DNA of 64,000 nucleotides from the NCBI RefSeq assembly GCF_037381185.1, contig NZ_JARRQY010000006.1, positions 58,500 through 122,499 of the forward strand. The letters run 5' to 3'. The number at the start of each line of letters is the position of its first letter. Positions within the stretch are counted from its first letter, which is position 1. Of the stretch, positions 19,679 to 28,241 are shown one piece after another. The notes under the pieces are model-generated. The model was not told where the DNA came from and made no database searches. It was given only the letters and a program-made list of their open reading frames with translations. Source of the stretch: Acidihalobacter_A sp037381185 (lineage in GTDB: Bacteria; Pseudomonadota; Gammaproteobacteria; DSM-5130; Acidihalobacteraceae). Both the position numbers and the translations under genes were made by a program.

Positions 19679-20577
19679 TCGCCCAGTATCTTGCCGACGG
19701 CATCATACTCGGCTCGAGTATCGCACTCGGTGCAGTCGGGTTGACGCTGACGTACAACATCCTCAATTTCGCCAATTTCTCGCATGGTTCACTGCTGTCC
19801 TGGGGTGCGTATTTCGCCTGGGTCGTGGTGGTGGCGTTCTCCGGCGTACAGGGGGGGACGTTCGGGCCGCTTTCTTTCGGTTGGCCTTTCGTCGCCGCGC
19901 TCGTCTTTTCAGGCGTGATGACGGCTCTGCTGGCTCTGGTGGTCGATTGGCTGGTGTTCCGCATTCTGCGCAAGAGCAATATTCAGGTGGCGCTGGTCAT
20001 CGCCTCGTTTGGCGCCTCGCTGCTGCTGCGCAACCTCATCGTGCTGGTGTTCGGTCCGGAGCCGCAGTACTACTCGGACAACATCCAGATCGCTCAGCAG
20101 ATCCTGCCGGGGGTGCGGGTGACGCCCGACCAGATATTCGTGGTCGTTCTGAGCATCGTGCTGGTGGTCGTGCTGCATCTGTTCCTTACCCGTACCAAGC
20201 TCGGCAAGGCGATGCGGGCGACCGCGGACAATGCAGCTCTGGCGCAGGTCAGCGGCATCAATATCCACGCGATCGTGCGCTGGACCTGGGTCGTCGGCGC
20301 GTCGCTAGCGGCGGTGGCGGGCGTGTTCTTCGGTCTGACCGTGCAGATCCTGCCGGACATGGGCTTCAATCTAGTGCTGTTCCTGTTCTCCGCAGCCATC
20401 CTCGGCGGCATCGGCAGCATTTACGGCGCCATTCTCGGCGGCTTGGTGATCGGTATTGCCTCCGATCTGTCCGTGCTGTTCTTTTCTCCGGCCTATAAGC
20501 CGGCGATCGCCTTCGCCATCATGATTCTGGTTCTGCTGGTACGCCCCAGCGGCATTCTTGGAGAGAAAGCCCGATGA
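19675..20577 (+). CDS. livH: Branched-chain amino acid-type ABC transporter permease
   Basis: This is a LivH-type inner-membrane permease of 300 residues with about eight hydrophobic segments. It begins MIAQYLADGIILGSSIALGA and has the family motif LTYNILNFANFSHG near residue 30. The coupling segment GKAMRATADNAALAQVSGIN is in a cytoplasmic loop near residue 180. The C terminus is RPSGILGEKAR, as in LivH homologues. ATGA overlaps at both ends tie it to livF and livM. Confidence 0.92.
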   Translation: MIAQYLADGIILGSSIALGAVGLTLTYNILNFANFSHGSLLSWGAYFAWVVVVAFSGVQGGTFGPLSFGWPFVAALVFSGVMTALLALVVDWLVFRILRKSNIQVALVIASFGASLLLRNLIVLVFGPEPQYYSDNIQIAQQILPGVRVTPDQIFVVVLSIVLVVVLHLFLTRTKLGKAMRATADNAALAQVSGINIHAIVRWTWVVGASLAAVAGVFFGLTVQILPDMGFNLVLFLFSAAILGGIGSIYGAILGGLVIGIASDLSVLFFSPAYKPAIAFAIMILVLLVRPSGILGEKAR

Positions 20578-21539
20578 CTGGTTTGTTTTCTTATCTCGTA
20601 TTCTTTCTCATTCTGGCCTTGATCTACGCCATCATGGCTTTGGGGCTGAACCTGCAATGGGGCTATACGGGCCTTTTCAACATCGGCGTCGTCGGCTTTT
20701 TCGCGGTCGGCGCCTACACCTTCGCAATTCTCGCCGCCTCGCCGATGGCGGGGCAGTTCGGTGGCTTCAACTGGCCGTTCATCCTTGCGATTGCGGGCGC
20801 ATTGGTGATGTCGGGGATCATCGCATTGCTTGTCGGTATCCCCACGCTCAGGCTGCGGGAGGATTATCTGGCGATCGCGACCATCGGCATTGCCGCGAGC
20901 ATCCAGTTGATCGCCAACAACTACGGCTGGCTGACCGGAGGTCCGCAGGGCATCTACAACATCCCGCAACCTCTGTCGAATTATTTCAGCAGCAATTTGG
21001 GGTATAACCTCTTTTTTCTTGCAATGATGGTGGTTATCGTCGGTGTGGTGTATTACGGTCTTGAACGCATGGTGAACGCGCCCTGGGGGCGTGTTCTGAT
21101 GGCCATTCGCGAAGACGAGACCGCCGCGAGTTCAGTGGGCAAGAACGGTTTCAGCTACCGCCTGCAGTCTTTCGTTATCGGCGCGATGCTCATGGGGCTT
21201 TCGGGTGCGCTGTATGCGAGTTTCATCAAGTACATCAGTCCGACGCTGTTCATGCCGGTGCTGACTTTCCAGGTCTGGGCGATGCTGATCGTCGGCGGCA
21301 GCGGCAGTAATCTGGGCGCCATTGTCGGTTCGGTGTTGGTGTGGGCGTTGTGGACCGGTAGCGGCACACTGGTCCAGTCCATCCTACCGCCTGGTCTTCA
21401 GGTGAAGGGCGGCGCTGTTCAGATAATCCTAATCGGCCTCGTCCTGATGCTTGTCCTGCTATTCCGTCCGCGAGGAATCATGGGCGAACGCAAGGCTATT
21501 GCGGCCGAACGTGCGAGGAGCAAGATCTCTACAGGCTGA
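20574..21539 (+). CDS. livM: Branched-chain amino acid-type ABC transporter permease
   Basis: LivM is the second channel subunit: 321 residues, with family motifs ALGLNLQWGYTGLFNIGVV near the N terminus, REDYLAIATIGIA, the GGPQGIYNIPQ loop and the coupling segment GRVLMAIREDETAASSVGKN. It ends RPRGIMGERKAIAAE and onward. It overlaps livH by 4 nt. An 82-bp gap separates it from the first livK-like gene. Confidence 0.92.
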   Translation: MTGLFSYLVFFLILALIYAIMALGLNLQWGYTGLFNIGVVGFFAVGAYTFAILAASPMAGQFGGFNWPFILAIAGALVMSGIIALLVGIPTLRLREDYLAIATIGIAASIQLIANNYGWLTGGPQGIYNIPQPLSNYFSSNLGYNLFFLAMMVVIVGVVYYGLERMVNAPWGRVLMAIREDETAASSVGKNGFSYRLQSFVIGAMLMGLSGALYASFIKYISPTLFMPVLTFQVWAMLIVGGSGSNLGAIVGSVLVWALWTGSGTLVQSILPPGLQVKGGAVQIILIGLVLMLVLLFRPRGIMGERKAIAAERARSKISTG

Positions 21540-21621
21540 ATTTTGGCCGGGAGAAAAATTCGGGGGCGGGGGTAGCTCGCGCTCGGGAGAAGGTTCAACC
21601 AACACACTACGGGGTAGTTTG

Positions 21622-22890
21622 ATGATGAAGAAGAACCTGAAGAAGACCCTGATCGCTTCGGCGATCGTCGGTGCAATGGCCATCGCCCCGATGGGCGCGC
21701 AGGCAGCGTGCACCACCACGGTCGGCAGCGTCATGGCGCTGACCGGTTCGCTGGGTGCGCTGGGTCAGGCTATCGCCAAGGGTGCGGAACTGGCCGTCAG
21801 CACGGTCAACCAGGCCGGTGGCGTGAATGGCTGCCAACTGAAGCTGGCGCTCCTGGACGACCAGACCAATCCGGCCGTCGGCGTGTCCGCAGCCAAGCAG
21901 TTGGTCGACATCAACCACGTGTCGGCCATAGTTGGTGCGCTGTCCAGCGGCGTGAGCATGGCAATCCTCACCTCCGTTACGGCTCCCAGTAAGGTCGTGC
22001 AGATCTCCCCCTCTTCGACCTCGCCGAGCTTCACCGCGCTGGCCAAGCAGGGCAAGACCGGTGGTTACTGGTTCCGCACCGCGCCTTCCGACGCGCTGCA
22101 GAGCGTGGCGATGGCCAAGATGGCCCACGATGACGGCCTCAAGCGCGTTGCCGTGCTGTACCTCAAGAACCCCTACGGCGAAGGTCTGGCCGGCGAGTTC
22201 CAGACCTACTTCAAGAGGATGGGCGGCACGATCACCGCCGCCGTGCCGTACAACCCGAAACAGCCTTCCTACCGTTCCGAAGTCGGTAGCGCCCTGCAGG
22301 GTAAGCCACAGGCCGTGTTCCTGATCGGTTACCCCGGTGACGGTACCACCGTGGCGCGCGAGTGGGTCTCCGCTGGTGGTCCGCAGGTCTTCCTGCTGCC
22401 CGACGGGCTCGAGTCGCAGAAGTTCGTCGACGACGTCGGCGCGAAGTACATGAAGAAGGTCATCGGTACCGCCGGTGGTTCGGTCAAGACGCCGTCGCTG
22501 ACCACCTTCAATAACGACTTCAAGGCCAAGTATGGCGAACTCCCGACCCAGGCTTACATGACCAACGCCTATGACGCCGTGATGGTCATTGCGCTGGCCA
22601 TGGAGAAGGGCAAGGGTACCTCCTCGGCAGTGGTCAAGGACAACATCCGCAAGGTCACCGGCACCGCCGGTGAGGCCGTCTACGCCGGTGCCGCCGGTTT
22701 CGAGAAGGCCAAGAAGCTGATCAAGGAAGGCAAGCCTTTCCACTATGTCGGCACCGTCGGTGAGCTGAATTTCGACGCATACGGCGATACCTCGGGCCCG
22801 ATGGCGATCTGGACCGTCAAGGGCGGCAAGGTCGAGCAGACCGGCATGATGAGCGTCAAGGCCATCAACGCAGTCATCAAGAAGTACTAA
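21622..22890 (+). CDS. livK: Branched-chain amino acid-type periplasmic binding protein, copy 1
   Basis: This is a type I periplasmic binding protein of 422 residues. I chose the tandem ATGs at 21622/21625, because the signal peptide MMKKNLKKTLIASAIVGAMA begins there and cleavage is expected near AQA-AC. The mature protein reads VMALTGSLGALGQAI, DDQTNPAVGV, GGYWFRTAPSDALQ and VPYNPKQPSYRSEV. Cysteines just after the cleavage site and in NGC probably form a disulfide. It is a close paralogue of the next gene. Two hairpins follow. Confidence 0.9.
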   Translation: MMKKNLKKTLIASAIVGAMAIAPMGAQAACTTTVGSVMALTGSLGALGQAIAKGAELAVSTVNQAGGVNGCQLKLALLDDQTNPAVGVSAAKQLVDINHVSAIVGALSSGVSMAILTSVTAPSKVVQISPSSTSPSFTALAKQGKTGGYWFRTAPSDALQSVAMAKMAHDDGLKRVAVLYLKNPYGEGLAGEFQTYFKRMGGTITAAVPYNPKQPSYRSEVGSALQGKPQAVFLIGYPGDGTTVAREWVSAGGPQVFLLPDGLESQKFVDDVGAKYMKKVIGTAGGSVKTPSLTTFNNDFKAKYGELPTQAYMTNAYDAVMVIALAMEKGKGTSSAVVKDNIRKVTGTAGEAVYAGAAGFEKAKKLIKEGKPFHYVGTVGELNFDAYGDTSGPMAIWTVKGGKVEQTGMMSVKAINAVIKKY

Positions 22891-22895
22891 GCCGT

Positions 22896-22986
22896 CGAGG
22901 CGGTGGTGCATGGGGAGCATCGCCGCCTCGTTCATTCCGGCTAAATAAAGGCCCCGCCGAAGTCGAGTGGCTTTTGGAGCGGGGCC
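22896..22986 (+). terminator. Two stem-loops downstream of livK copy 1
   Basis: The first stem pairs CGAGGCGG (22896-22903) with CCGCCTCG (22923-22930), followed by TTCATT. The second pairs GGCCCCGC (22950-22957) with GCGGGGCC (22979-22986), followed by GTCTTTA. The T-tracts are poor, so termination may be partial and allow some transcription into the second livK-like gene. Confidence 0.55.
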
Positions 22987-23105
22987 GTCTTTAAGGGCGA
23001 AGCCTTACATACAAGTGAACATGTGAGGGGATCGCAAGAGGAGTCGCTGGACACCAATCGCCACCTGGCGGAACAAGCTTTCATCTCTGTGGAGGGATAA
23101 AACCC

Positions 23106-24374
23106 ATGCGTTACCTCGGTTTGGTATTTTCACTGGCGTTGGCCGCGACTCCCCTCGCAAGCCATGCCGCATCCTGCGACAAGACCATCGGTGTTGTCCT
23201 GCCGCTGACCGGCTCGCTCAGCGCCACCGGTCAGGAGAACGTCAAGGCCGTACAGCTTGCCGTCGACGACTTCAATGCAGCCGGCGGTATCAACGGCTGT
23301 ACGCTCAAGAGCATCGTCTACGATTCGCAGACCGCGCCCGCGGTCGGCGTGGATGCGGCGAAGAAGCTGATCGACATCAATCACGTCCCGGCCGTCATCG
23401 GTGCTTATTCCAGCGGTGTGTCGATGGCCATTCTGACCTCCGCCACCGAACCCAATAAGGTGGTACAGATTTCCGCCGGCTCCACTTCCCCGGCTTTTAC
23501 TCAGCTCGCCAAGCAGGGAAAGACCGGTGGCTACTGGTTCCGTACCTGTCCGTCCGACGCCCTGCAAGGCGTAGCGATGGCTTACGTCGCGCACGACAAG
23601 GCCATGCTCAAGCGCGTTGCGGTCATCTATCTCAACAACCCTTATGGCGTTGGTTTGGCCGATCGCTTCCAGCAGGCTTTCTCCGCCTACGGCGGCAAAG
23701 TGACCGCGATGGTGCCTTACAATCCGAAGCAGCCGTCCTACCGCTCCGAGGTGACCAAGGCGCTGCAGGGGAATCCGCAGGCCTTGTTCCTGGTCGCCTA
23801 CCCGAACGAGGGTGCAACCGTGCTGCGTGAATGGATCAGCAATGGCGGTGCGCAGACCTACCTGTTCCCCGATGCGCTCAACGCACCGCAGTTCATCGGC
23901 GACATTGGCGGCAAGTACCTCAATGGCCACGTCTGGGGCACCGTGCCCGGCAGCATGAGCACCAAGAGCCAGCCTATCGTTGCCGCGGAGTTCAAGAAGA
24001 AATTCGGCCACGGGTTCACCCAGCCCTACGACACCAATGCCTACGATGCCGTGGCATCAATCGCGCTGGCCATGGAAGCCGGCAAGTGCGATAGCGGCAG
24101 CTGCATCCGCGATCACATCCGCACGGTTACCAACGATGCCAACGGTACTCCCGTCACGGCTGGCGTCGCCGGGCTGAAGCAGGCTCGCGAACTGCTTGCG
24201 GCCGGCAAGTCGATCCGCTATGTCGGCGCCTCCGGCGATCTGCAGTTTGATGCTCAGGGCGACATCCAGGGCCCCGAGATCATTTGGCAGGTGGAAGGCG
24301 GCAACATCGTCAACAAGCAGACCATGATGCCGGCTGAAATTGCCGCCATCACCAAGAAGCTCGGTCTGAAGTAA
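23106..24374 (+). CDS. Branched-chain amino acid-type periplasmic binding protein, copy 2
   Basis: This second type I binding protein is also 422 residues and is clearly homologous to copy 1. Both share VPYNPKQPSYRSEV, AKQGKTGGYWFRT and SSGVSMAILTS. The signal peptide is MRYLGLVFSLALAATPLASH with cleavage near HAA-SC. It carries an additional Cys pair (CDSGSC, about residue 330) absent from copy 1. No permease or ATPase accompanies it, so it probably delivers a different ligand to the same LivHMGF complex. A perfect terminator follows the gene. Confidence 0.88.
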   Translation: MRYLGLVFSLALAATPLASHAASCDKTIGVVLPLTGSLSATGQENVKAVQLAVDDFNAAGGINGCTLKSIVYDSQTAPAVGVDAAKKLIDINHVPAVIGAYSSGVSMAILTSATEPNKVVQISAGSTSPAFTQLAKQGKTGGYWFRTCPSDALQGVAMAYVAHDKAMLKRVAVIYLNNPYGVGLADRFQQAFSAYGGKVTAMVPYNPKQPSYRSEVTKALQGNPQALFLVAYPNEGATVLREWISNGGAQTYLFPDALNAPQFIGDIGGKYLNGHVWGTVPGSMSTKSQPIVAAEFKKKFGHGFTQPYDTNAYDAVASIALAMEAGKCDSGSCIRDHIRTVTNDANGTPVTAGVAGLKQARELLAAGKSIRYVGASGDLQFDAQGDIQGPEIIWQVEGGNIVNKQTMMPAEIAAITKKLGLK

Positions 24375-24396
24375 ACATTCTTCGGGCTTGTTCAAA

Positions 24397-24429
24397 ACGG
24401 CTCCGCGGGCAACCGCGGGGCCGTTTTTT
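24397..24429 (+). terminator. Strong, probably bidirectional Rho-independent terminator
   Basis: A 12-bp stem (24397-24408 with 24413-24424, one G-T pair) capped by a GCAA tetraloop is followed by TTTTTT (24424-24429). On the minus strand the same stem is followed by TTTT. It therefore separates the convergent livK-like gene and the FbpB-like permease gene, whose stop is at 24431. Confidence 0.93.
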
Positions 24430-24430
24430 G

Positions 24431-26065
24431 TCATGCCCGTCCGAGGCGCAGGCGCGCCAGGCCGAGCAGGGCGGCGCTGCTGAACACGCCGATCACTGCC
24501 ATTGCCATGCCGTCGCCCACGTCGCCCTGCAGAAACTGGTTCATGATGTAGGTCGAGATGACCTGCGTGCCGGGCGGCTGCAGCATCACCGAGGTCACCA
24601 GCTCACGCATCGACAGTGCGAACACGACCGAGGCCGCTCCTGCCAATGCCGGCATCGCCAGCGGCAGCGTGACACGCAGGAAACGCCCGACCGCTCCCGC
24701 ACCGTGTACCGATGCCGCGAATTCGAGTTGAGCGCCGCTGGCGGCAAGCCCTACCTGGGCGTAGCGCAGCGCATATGGGAAGGTCACGGTCAGATAGGAG
24801 ATGACAAGTATCAGCGGGGTTCCGTAGATGCCCAGCGGATTCCAGGGTGCATTCCAGAACAGAATCAGCCCCACAGCGACGACCACTCCCGGCAGCGCGG
24901 TCGGCAGAGAAGCCAACAGATCGAGCGCGCGCGAAGGTGTCGGAACCGCCTTTCGCCGCAGCAGGGCACCGGCCACGATCAGTCCCAGCGCCAATGCCGC
25001 CAAGGCGGTGAACAGACTCAGCCACAGACTGGTGCGCAGCGCCTGCAACCCGACCGAGTTCGCCCCCAGCACGTCGGCATAATGGGCCAGGGTCAGATTC
25101 GTCGTCGTGATGCCGTTGGTCACCGCCCGCAGTAGCGAAGTGAGCAGAATGGCGCCGATCGGCAATACGTCGGCCAGCAGCACGAATACGAGTACCGGCA
25201 GCAAGGCGGACCAACGGGCCGGCCGCGGGCGTTGCTGCGGACTGTCCGTAGGCACCCGCGACAGCCGTCGGTAGGGCAGCCAGACCAACAACGCGAGCAG
25301 GCACAGGATGACGCCCAGCGACGCGGCCTTGGGCAAATCCACCGGCCACACACTGACCGATTCCTCGACGGCGGTCGCGAGCACGCTCACTCCGGCGTAG
25401 CTGCCGATCACCGCCGGCACGCCGTACTCCTCGGATGCGGCCAGGAAAATCAGCAATGCCGCACCGGCCAGGGCAGGGGCGACGGCGGGCAGTTCTATCT
25501 GCAGCCAGCTTCGCAGTCGCCCGGCACCGTGCACCCGTGCCGCCAGGCGCGGTGAATCGGCGCGCTGCAAAAGCGCGGCACGCAGCATCAGATAGGCCAA
25601 TGGCGCAAGATGCAGGGCCATCACCCAGGCCATTCCGGGCAGCGTGTAGAGTGCCTGCCCGAGCGGCGCGCTGGCCGCTCCGAACCACTGGGTAAAATAC
25701 CCACCGGGTTGCAGCAACAGACTCCAGGCGATGCCGGTGAGGTAGGGCGGCAGTAGGAAGGGCGCCAGCAGAAGGGCCTCCCAGAGCGGCGCGACCGGCA
25801 GCGGCGTCTCGACCATCAACGCGGCCAGAGCCCAGCCAAGCGCAAGTGTCATGCACATGGTCAGAAAGGCCAGCGCCAAGGTGCCGCCCAAGGCATTCCA
25901 CAAATCATGCGTGCGCAGCGCGGCGCTCATGCCGGTGCCGTCGGCACCGCCGAAGGCCGGCACGAAGGCGATCAGCAGTATCTGTGCAAGCGGCGCGGCG
26001 ACCAGGATGCCGAGCACAAACCAACTGCCCAGGCCGAGCGGCCTGGGCAGCCAACGGACAGGCAT
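24431..26065 (-). CDS. Two-domain ABC permease (FbpB/ThiP/PhnU2-like)
   Basis: This 544-residue inner-membrane protein is two fused permease halves, with about twelve hydrophobic segments. Coupling segments are ARVHGAGRLRSWLQIELPAV in the first half and ASVHGAGAVGRFLRVTLPLA in the second. This arrangement is typical of iron(III), thiamine and putative 2-aminoethylphosphonate importers. It is the last gene of an ATPase-binding protein-permease set, 4 bp after the binding-protein gene. The substrate is uncertain; the ugp neighbours favour a phosphorus compound. Transcription ends at the shared terminator. Confidence 0.85.
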   Translation of the reverse strand: MPVRWLPRPLGLGSWFVLGILVAAPLAQILLIAFVPAFGGADGTGMSAALRTHDLWNALGGTLALAFLTMCMTLALGWALAALMVETPLPVAPLWEALLLAPFLLPPYLTGIAWSLLLQPGGYFTQWFGAASAPLGQALYTLPGMAWVMALHLAPLAYLMLRAALLQRADSPRLAARVHGAGRLRSWLQIELPAVAPALAGAALLIFLAASEEYGVPAVIGSYAGVSVLATAVEESVSVWPVDLPKAASLGVILCLLALLVWLPYRRLSRVPTDSPQQRPRPARWSALLPVLVFVLLADVLPIGAILLTSLLRAVTNGITTTNLTLAHYADVLGANSVGLQALRTSLWLSLFTALAALALGLIVAGALLRRKAVPTPSRALDLLASLPTALPGVVVAVGLILFWNAPWNPLGIYGTPLILVISYLTVTFPYALRYAQVGLAASGAQLEFAASVHGAGAVGRFLRVTLPLAMPALAGAASVVFALSMRELVTSVMLQPPGTQVISTYIMNQFLQGDVGDGMAMAVIGVFSSAALLGLARLRLGRA

Positions 26066-26069
26066 CGGG

Positions 26070-27056
26070 TTACTGACCCAGAATGTCGCGCCGGAAACGC
26101 TCCAGCACCTGGGTGCGGTGAGCGGCCAATTTCTGCCAGTCGGCGTTGATGAACTTCACCGAAGACAGGTCGGGCCAGATAGAGGCTGGCTGCACCGCGC
26201 TCACCGCCGGAATCAGCAGTGCGCTGGACACCAGTTTCTGTCCCTGCTCGGACAGGCTGTAGCGCACGAAGCGCTCGGCCAGCGCCTTGTCGTGCGACGA
26301 ACGCATGATCAGGATCGGACGGGGAATTAGCACCGTACCGCTCTTCGGGAACACCAGTGCGAGCGAGTTGCCCTTGTGCTTGGCCTTGAGCGAGGTATGG
26401 CCGACTGCCGACAGCATGGCCGAACGGGCGCCGAGCTCGACCGGGCGCAGCGCGGCGGCATTCGGGCCGGGCCAGATGGTGCCCTCGGCCTTGAGCGCCT
26501 TGAAGTAGTTCCACGCGCGGTCGCCGTAGCGCGCCGTGAAGGCGAGCACGAAATCGGATGCCGTGCCGGACAGCAGCGGGTTCGGCATGGTGACTTCGCC
26601 GTGCCAGGCCTTACCTTCGAGCGCGAACCAGTCGTCCAGGCTCTGCAGATCGTTCACCTTCTTGGTGTTGACGACGATGGATACAGTGTCCCCGCCGATG
26701 GGCAGAAACGGCCCCTGTGTATCCAGCGCCGGCCGTAGACGCTTGGCGATGTCGGCAGGGTGGAAGGGGTAAACCTCCTTCTGTTCAGCCAAGGCCAGGC
26801 CGGCGGTCCAGTTGGCCAGGATGACCACATCCGCACGCGGATGATTCTTTTCGGCGGCCAGGCGCGCCATCACCTTGCCGGTGCTGGCGGCATAGAGTTC
26901 CACCTTGGCACCGGTCTGCTGTTCGAAATTGCGGGCCAGGGCGCGTGCCAGCGAGGCAGGACCGGAGCTGTAGACGACCAGCGTCTGTGCGGCCTGGACG
27001 GGCAGGGCCAAGGTCGCAGCAAGGCTGACAATCAGCATTAGGAAGCGCTTGTACAT
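26070..27056 (-). CDS. ABC transporter substrate-binding protein (FbpA/FutA/PhnS type)
   Basis: This 328-residue periplasmic protein has a Sec signal (MYKRFLMLIVSLAATLALPV, cleavage near VQA-AQ). The mature part begins TLVVYSSGPASLARALARNF, typical of the iron/thiamine/phosphonate binding-protein class, and has PRADVVILANWTAG and TMPNPLLSGTASDF. The paired tyrosines that ligate iron in FbpA are not obvious, which argues against a simple Fe(III) role. It sits between its ATPase and permease genes. Confidence 0.85.
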   Translation of the reverse strand: MYKRFLMLIVSLAATLALPVQAAQTLVVYSSGPASLARALARNFEQQTGAKVELYAASTGKVMARLAAEKNHPRADVVILANWTAGLALAEQKEVYPFHPADIAKRLRPALDTQGPFLPIGGDTVSIVVNTKKVNDLQSLDDWFALEGKAWHGEVTMPNPLLSGTASDFVLAFTARYGDRAWNYFKALKAEGTIWPGPNAAALRPVELGARSAMLSAVGHTSLKAKHKGNSLALVFPKSGTVLIPRPILIMRSSHDKALAERFVRYSLSEQGQKLVSSALLIPAVSAVQPASIWPDLSSVKFINADWQKLAAHRTQVLERFRRDILGQ

Positions 27057-27074
27057 AACTGTAATCCTTGTTGA

Positions 27075-28190
27075 TTATTCGTGAATCGGTAAAAGCCACG
27101 CGGCTGATTCGTCAAGCCGGAGGGTCGGGGGGTGCGTGGGGATTTCAGCGAGATGCACTGGCAATGGTTCCGATTCGCCGATCTGCACGTGGGCGAGCCA
27201 GCGGTCGCCCTGGAAACGTGCTCCTGCGATGCGTGCCGACAGACCGTTCGTAGCCGGGCGCAGTGCATCGGGCCGCAGCAACAGCTGCGCGCGTCCAACA
27301 CGGACATCGGGGTGAGCAGGCACTTCGTGAACCGTTCCCTGCCAGCGCACATGCGCCGTTGTGCCGTGATGCTCGAGGCACTCCACCTCGGCGACGCCGC
27401 AAGTGCCGCTCAGCCGCGCGACGTTGAGGCTTGCCGGTTGGCGGTATAGCTGCTGCGGCGTGCCCCATTGCACCAGCTCGCCGCGTTCCAGCACGCCGAC
27501 CCGCGTACCCAGTTCGAAGGCCTCGTCGGGGTCGTGGGTCACATGCAGGGCGGTGAAGCCCAACTCGTCGAACAGACGTTTGAGATAGGTGCGCAGTTCG
27601 CTGCGCATGGCGGTATCCACCGCCGACAGCGGTTCGTCCAGCAGCAACAGGCGGGGATTGCCGGCCAGCGCCCGTGCCAGGCCGACGCGTTGGCGCTGGC
27701 CGCCGGAAAGCGCACCCGGACGGCGATGTTCGAGACCTGACAGGCCGACACGCTGCAGCAAGGCCGCGAGGGCTTGGTGGTCCACCGCCTGGCGTCGGGC
27801 GCGCAGGGGGAACTCCAGATGCGCCTGTACCGTCAGATGAGGCCACAGCGCCTGGTCCTGAAAGACCATACCCAGTCCGCGCCGCTCAGGCGCCACGTGT
27901 AGGTCACGGGCCGGATCGGCCACCGGGCGGTCGGCGATGACGATGCGGCCGGACTGGGCGCGTTCGATGCCGGCGATGAGTTGCAGTAGCGTGCTCTTTC
28001 CTGATCCCGAGTCGCCGAGCAGGCAGGCGTACTCTCCGGCCGGCAGCTGCAGTTGTAGATCCCGCAGCACCTCCGCATCGGTGTAGCGATGCGTCAGACT
28101 CTCTATCGCCAGCGCGCAGGGCGGTTCGCCGGCTGCGTGCTGTGGTGTTGCGGGCGATTCGTTAAATATGGTGCGGGGCTCGGCTGACAT
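27075..28190 (-). CDS. ABC transporter ATP-binding protein (FbpC/PotA type)
   Basis: From the ATG at 28190 the protein has 371 residues; an in-frame GTG at 28220 would add ten. I prefer the ATG because a Pho-box-like repeat occupies 28214-28231. Walker A is LGDSGSGKSTLLQL, signature LSGGQRQRVGLARAL, Walker B RLLLLDEPLSAVD, and the switch is THDPDEAF. A C-terminal TOBE-like domain (about 270-371) follows. It is the first gene of the ATPase-binding protein-permease set and starts shortly after ugpE, so it could be cotranscribed with ugp or driven internally. Confidence 0.87.
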   Translation of the reverse strand: MSAEPRTIFNESPATPQHAAGEPPCALAIESLTHRYTDAEVLRDLQLQLPAGEYACLLGDSGSGKSTLLQLIAGIERAQSGRIVIADRPVADPARDLHVAPERRGLGMVFQDQALWPHLTVQAHLEFPLRARRQAVDHQALAALLQRVGLSGLEHRRPGALSGGQRQRVGLARALAGNPRLLLLDEPLSAVDTAMRSELRTYLKRLFDELGFTALHVTHDPDEAFELGTRVGVLERGELVQWGTPQQLYRQPASLNVARLSGTCGVAEVECLEHHGTTAHVRWQGTVHEVPAHPDVRVGRAQLLLRPDALRPATNGLSARIAGARFQGDRWLAHVQIGESEPLPVHLAEIPTHPPTLRLDESAAWLLPIHE

Positions 28191-28213
28191 CCGGGCGAGA
28201 TTACCGCGGACGT

Positions 28214-28231
28214 GTGTCACTTCCGTGACAG
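28214..28231 (-). promoter_or_regulatory. Pho-box-like repeat before the FbpCAB-like genes
   Basis: Read on the minus strand, CTGTCACGGAAGTGACAC matches the 18-bp PhoB-box consensus (two CTGTCA-type halves 11 bp apart) at 13 positions by my count. It is also an inverted repeat (TGTCAC-4-GTGACA), so another dimeric regulator is possible. It lies between ugpE and the next ATPase gene. Confidence 0.35.
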
Positions 28232-28241
28232 CTTGGCCTGA

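Noticed and set aside
26070..27056. Iron(III) binding protein (FbpA) for importer I
   Set aside because: The overall class fits, but the tandem Tyr iron ligands are not apparent and the surroundings are ugp-like, so I left the ligand open.
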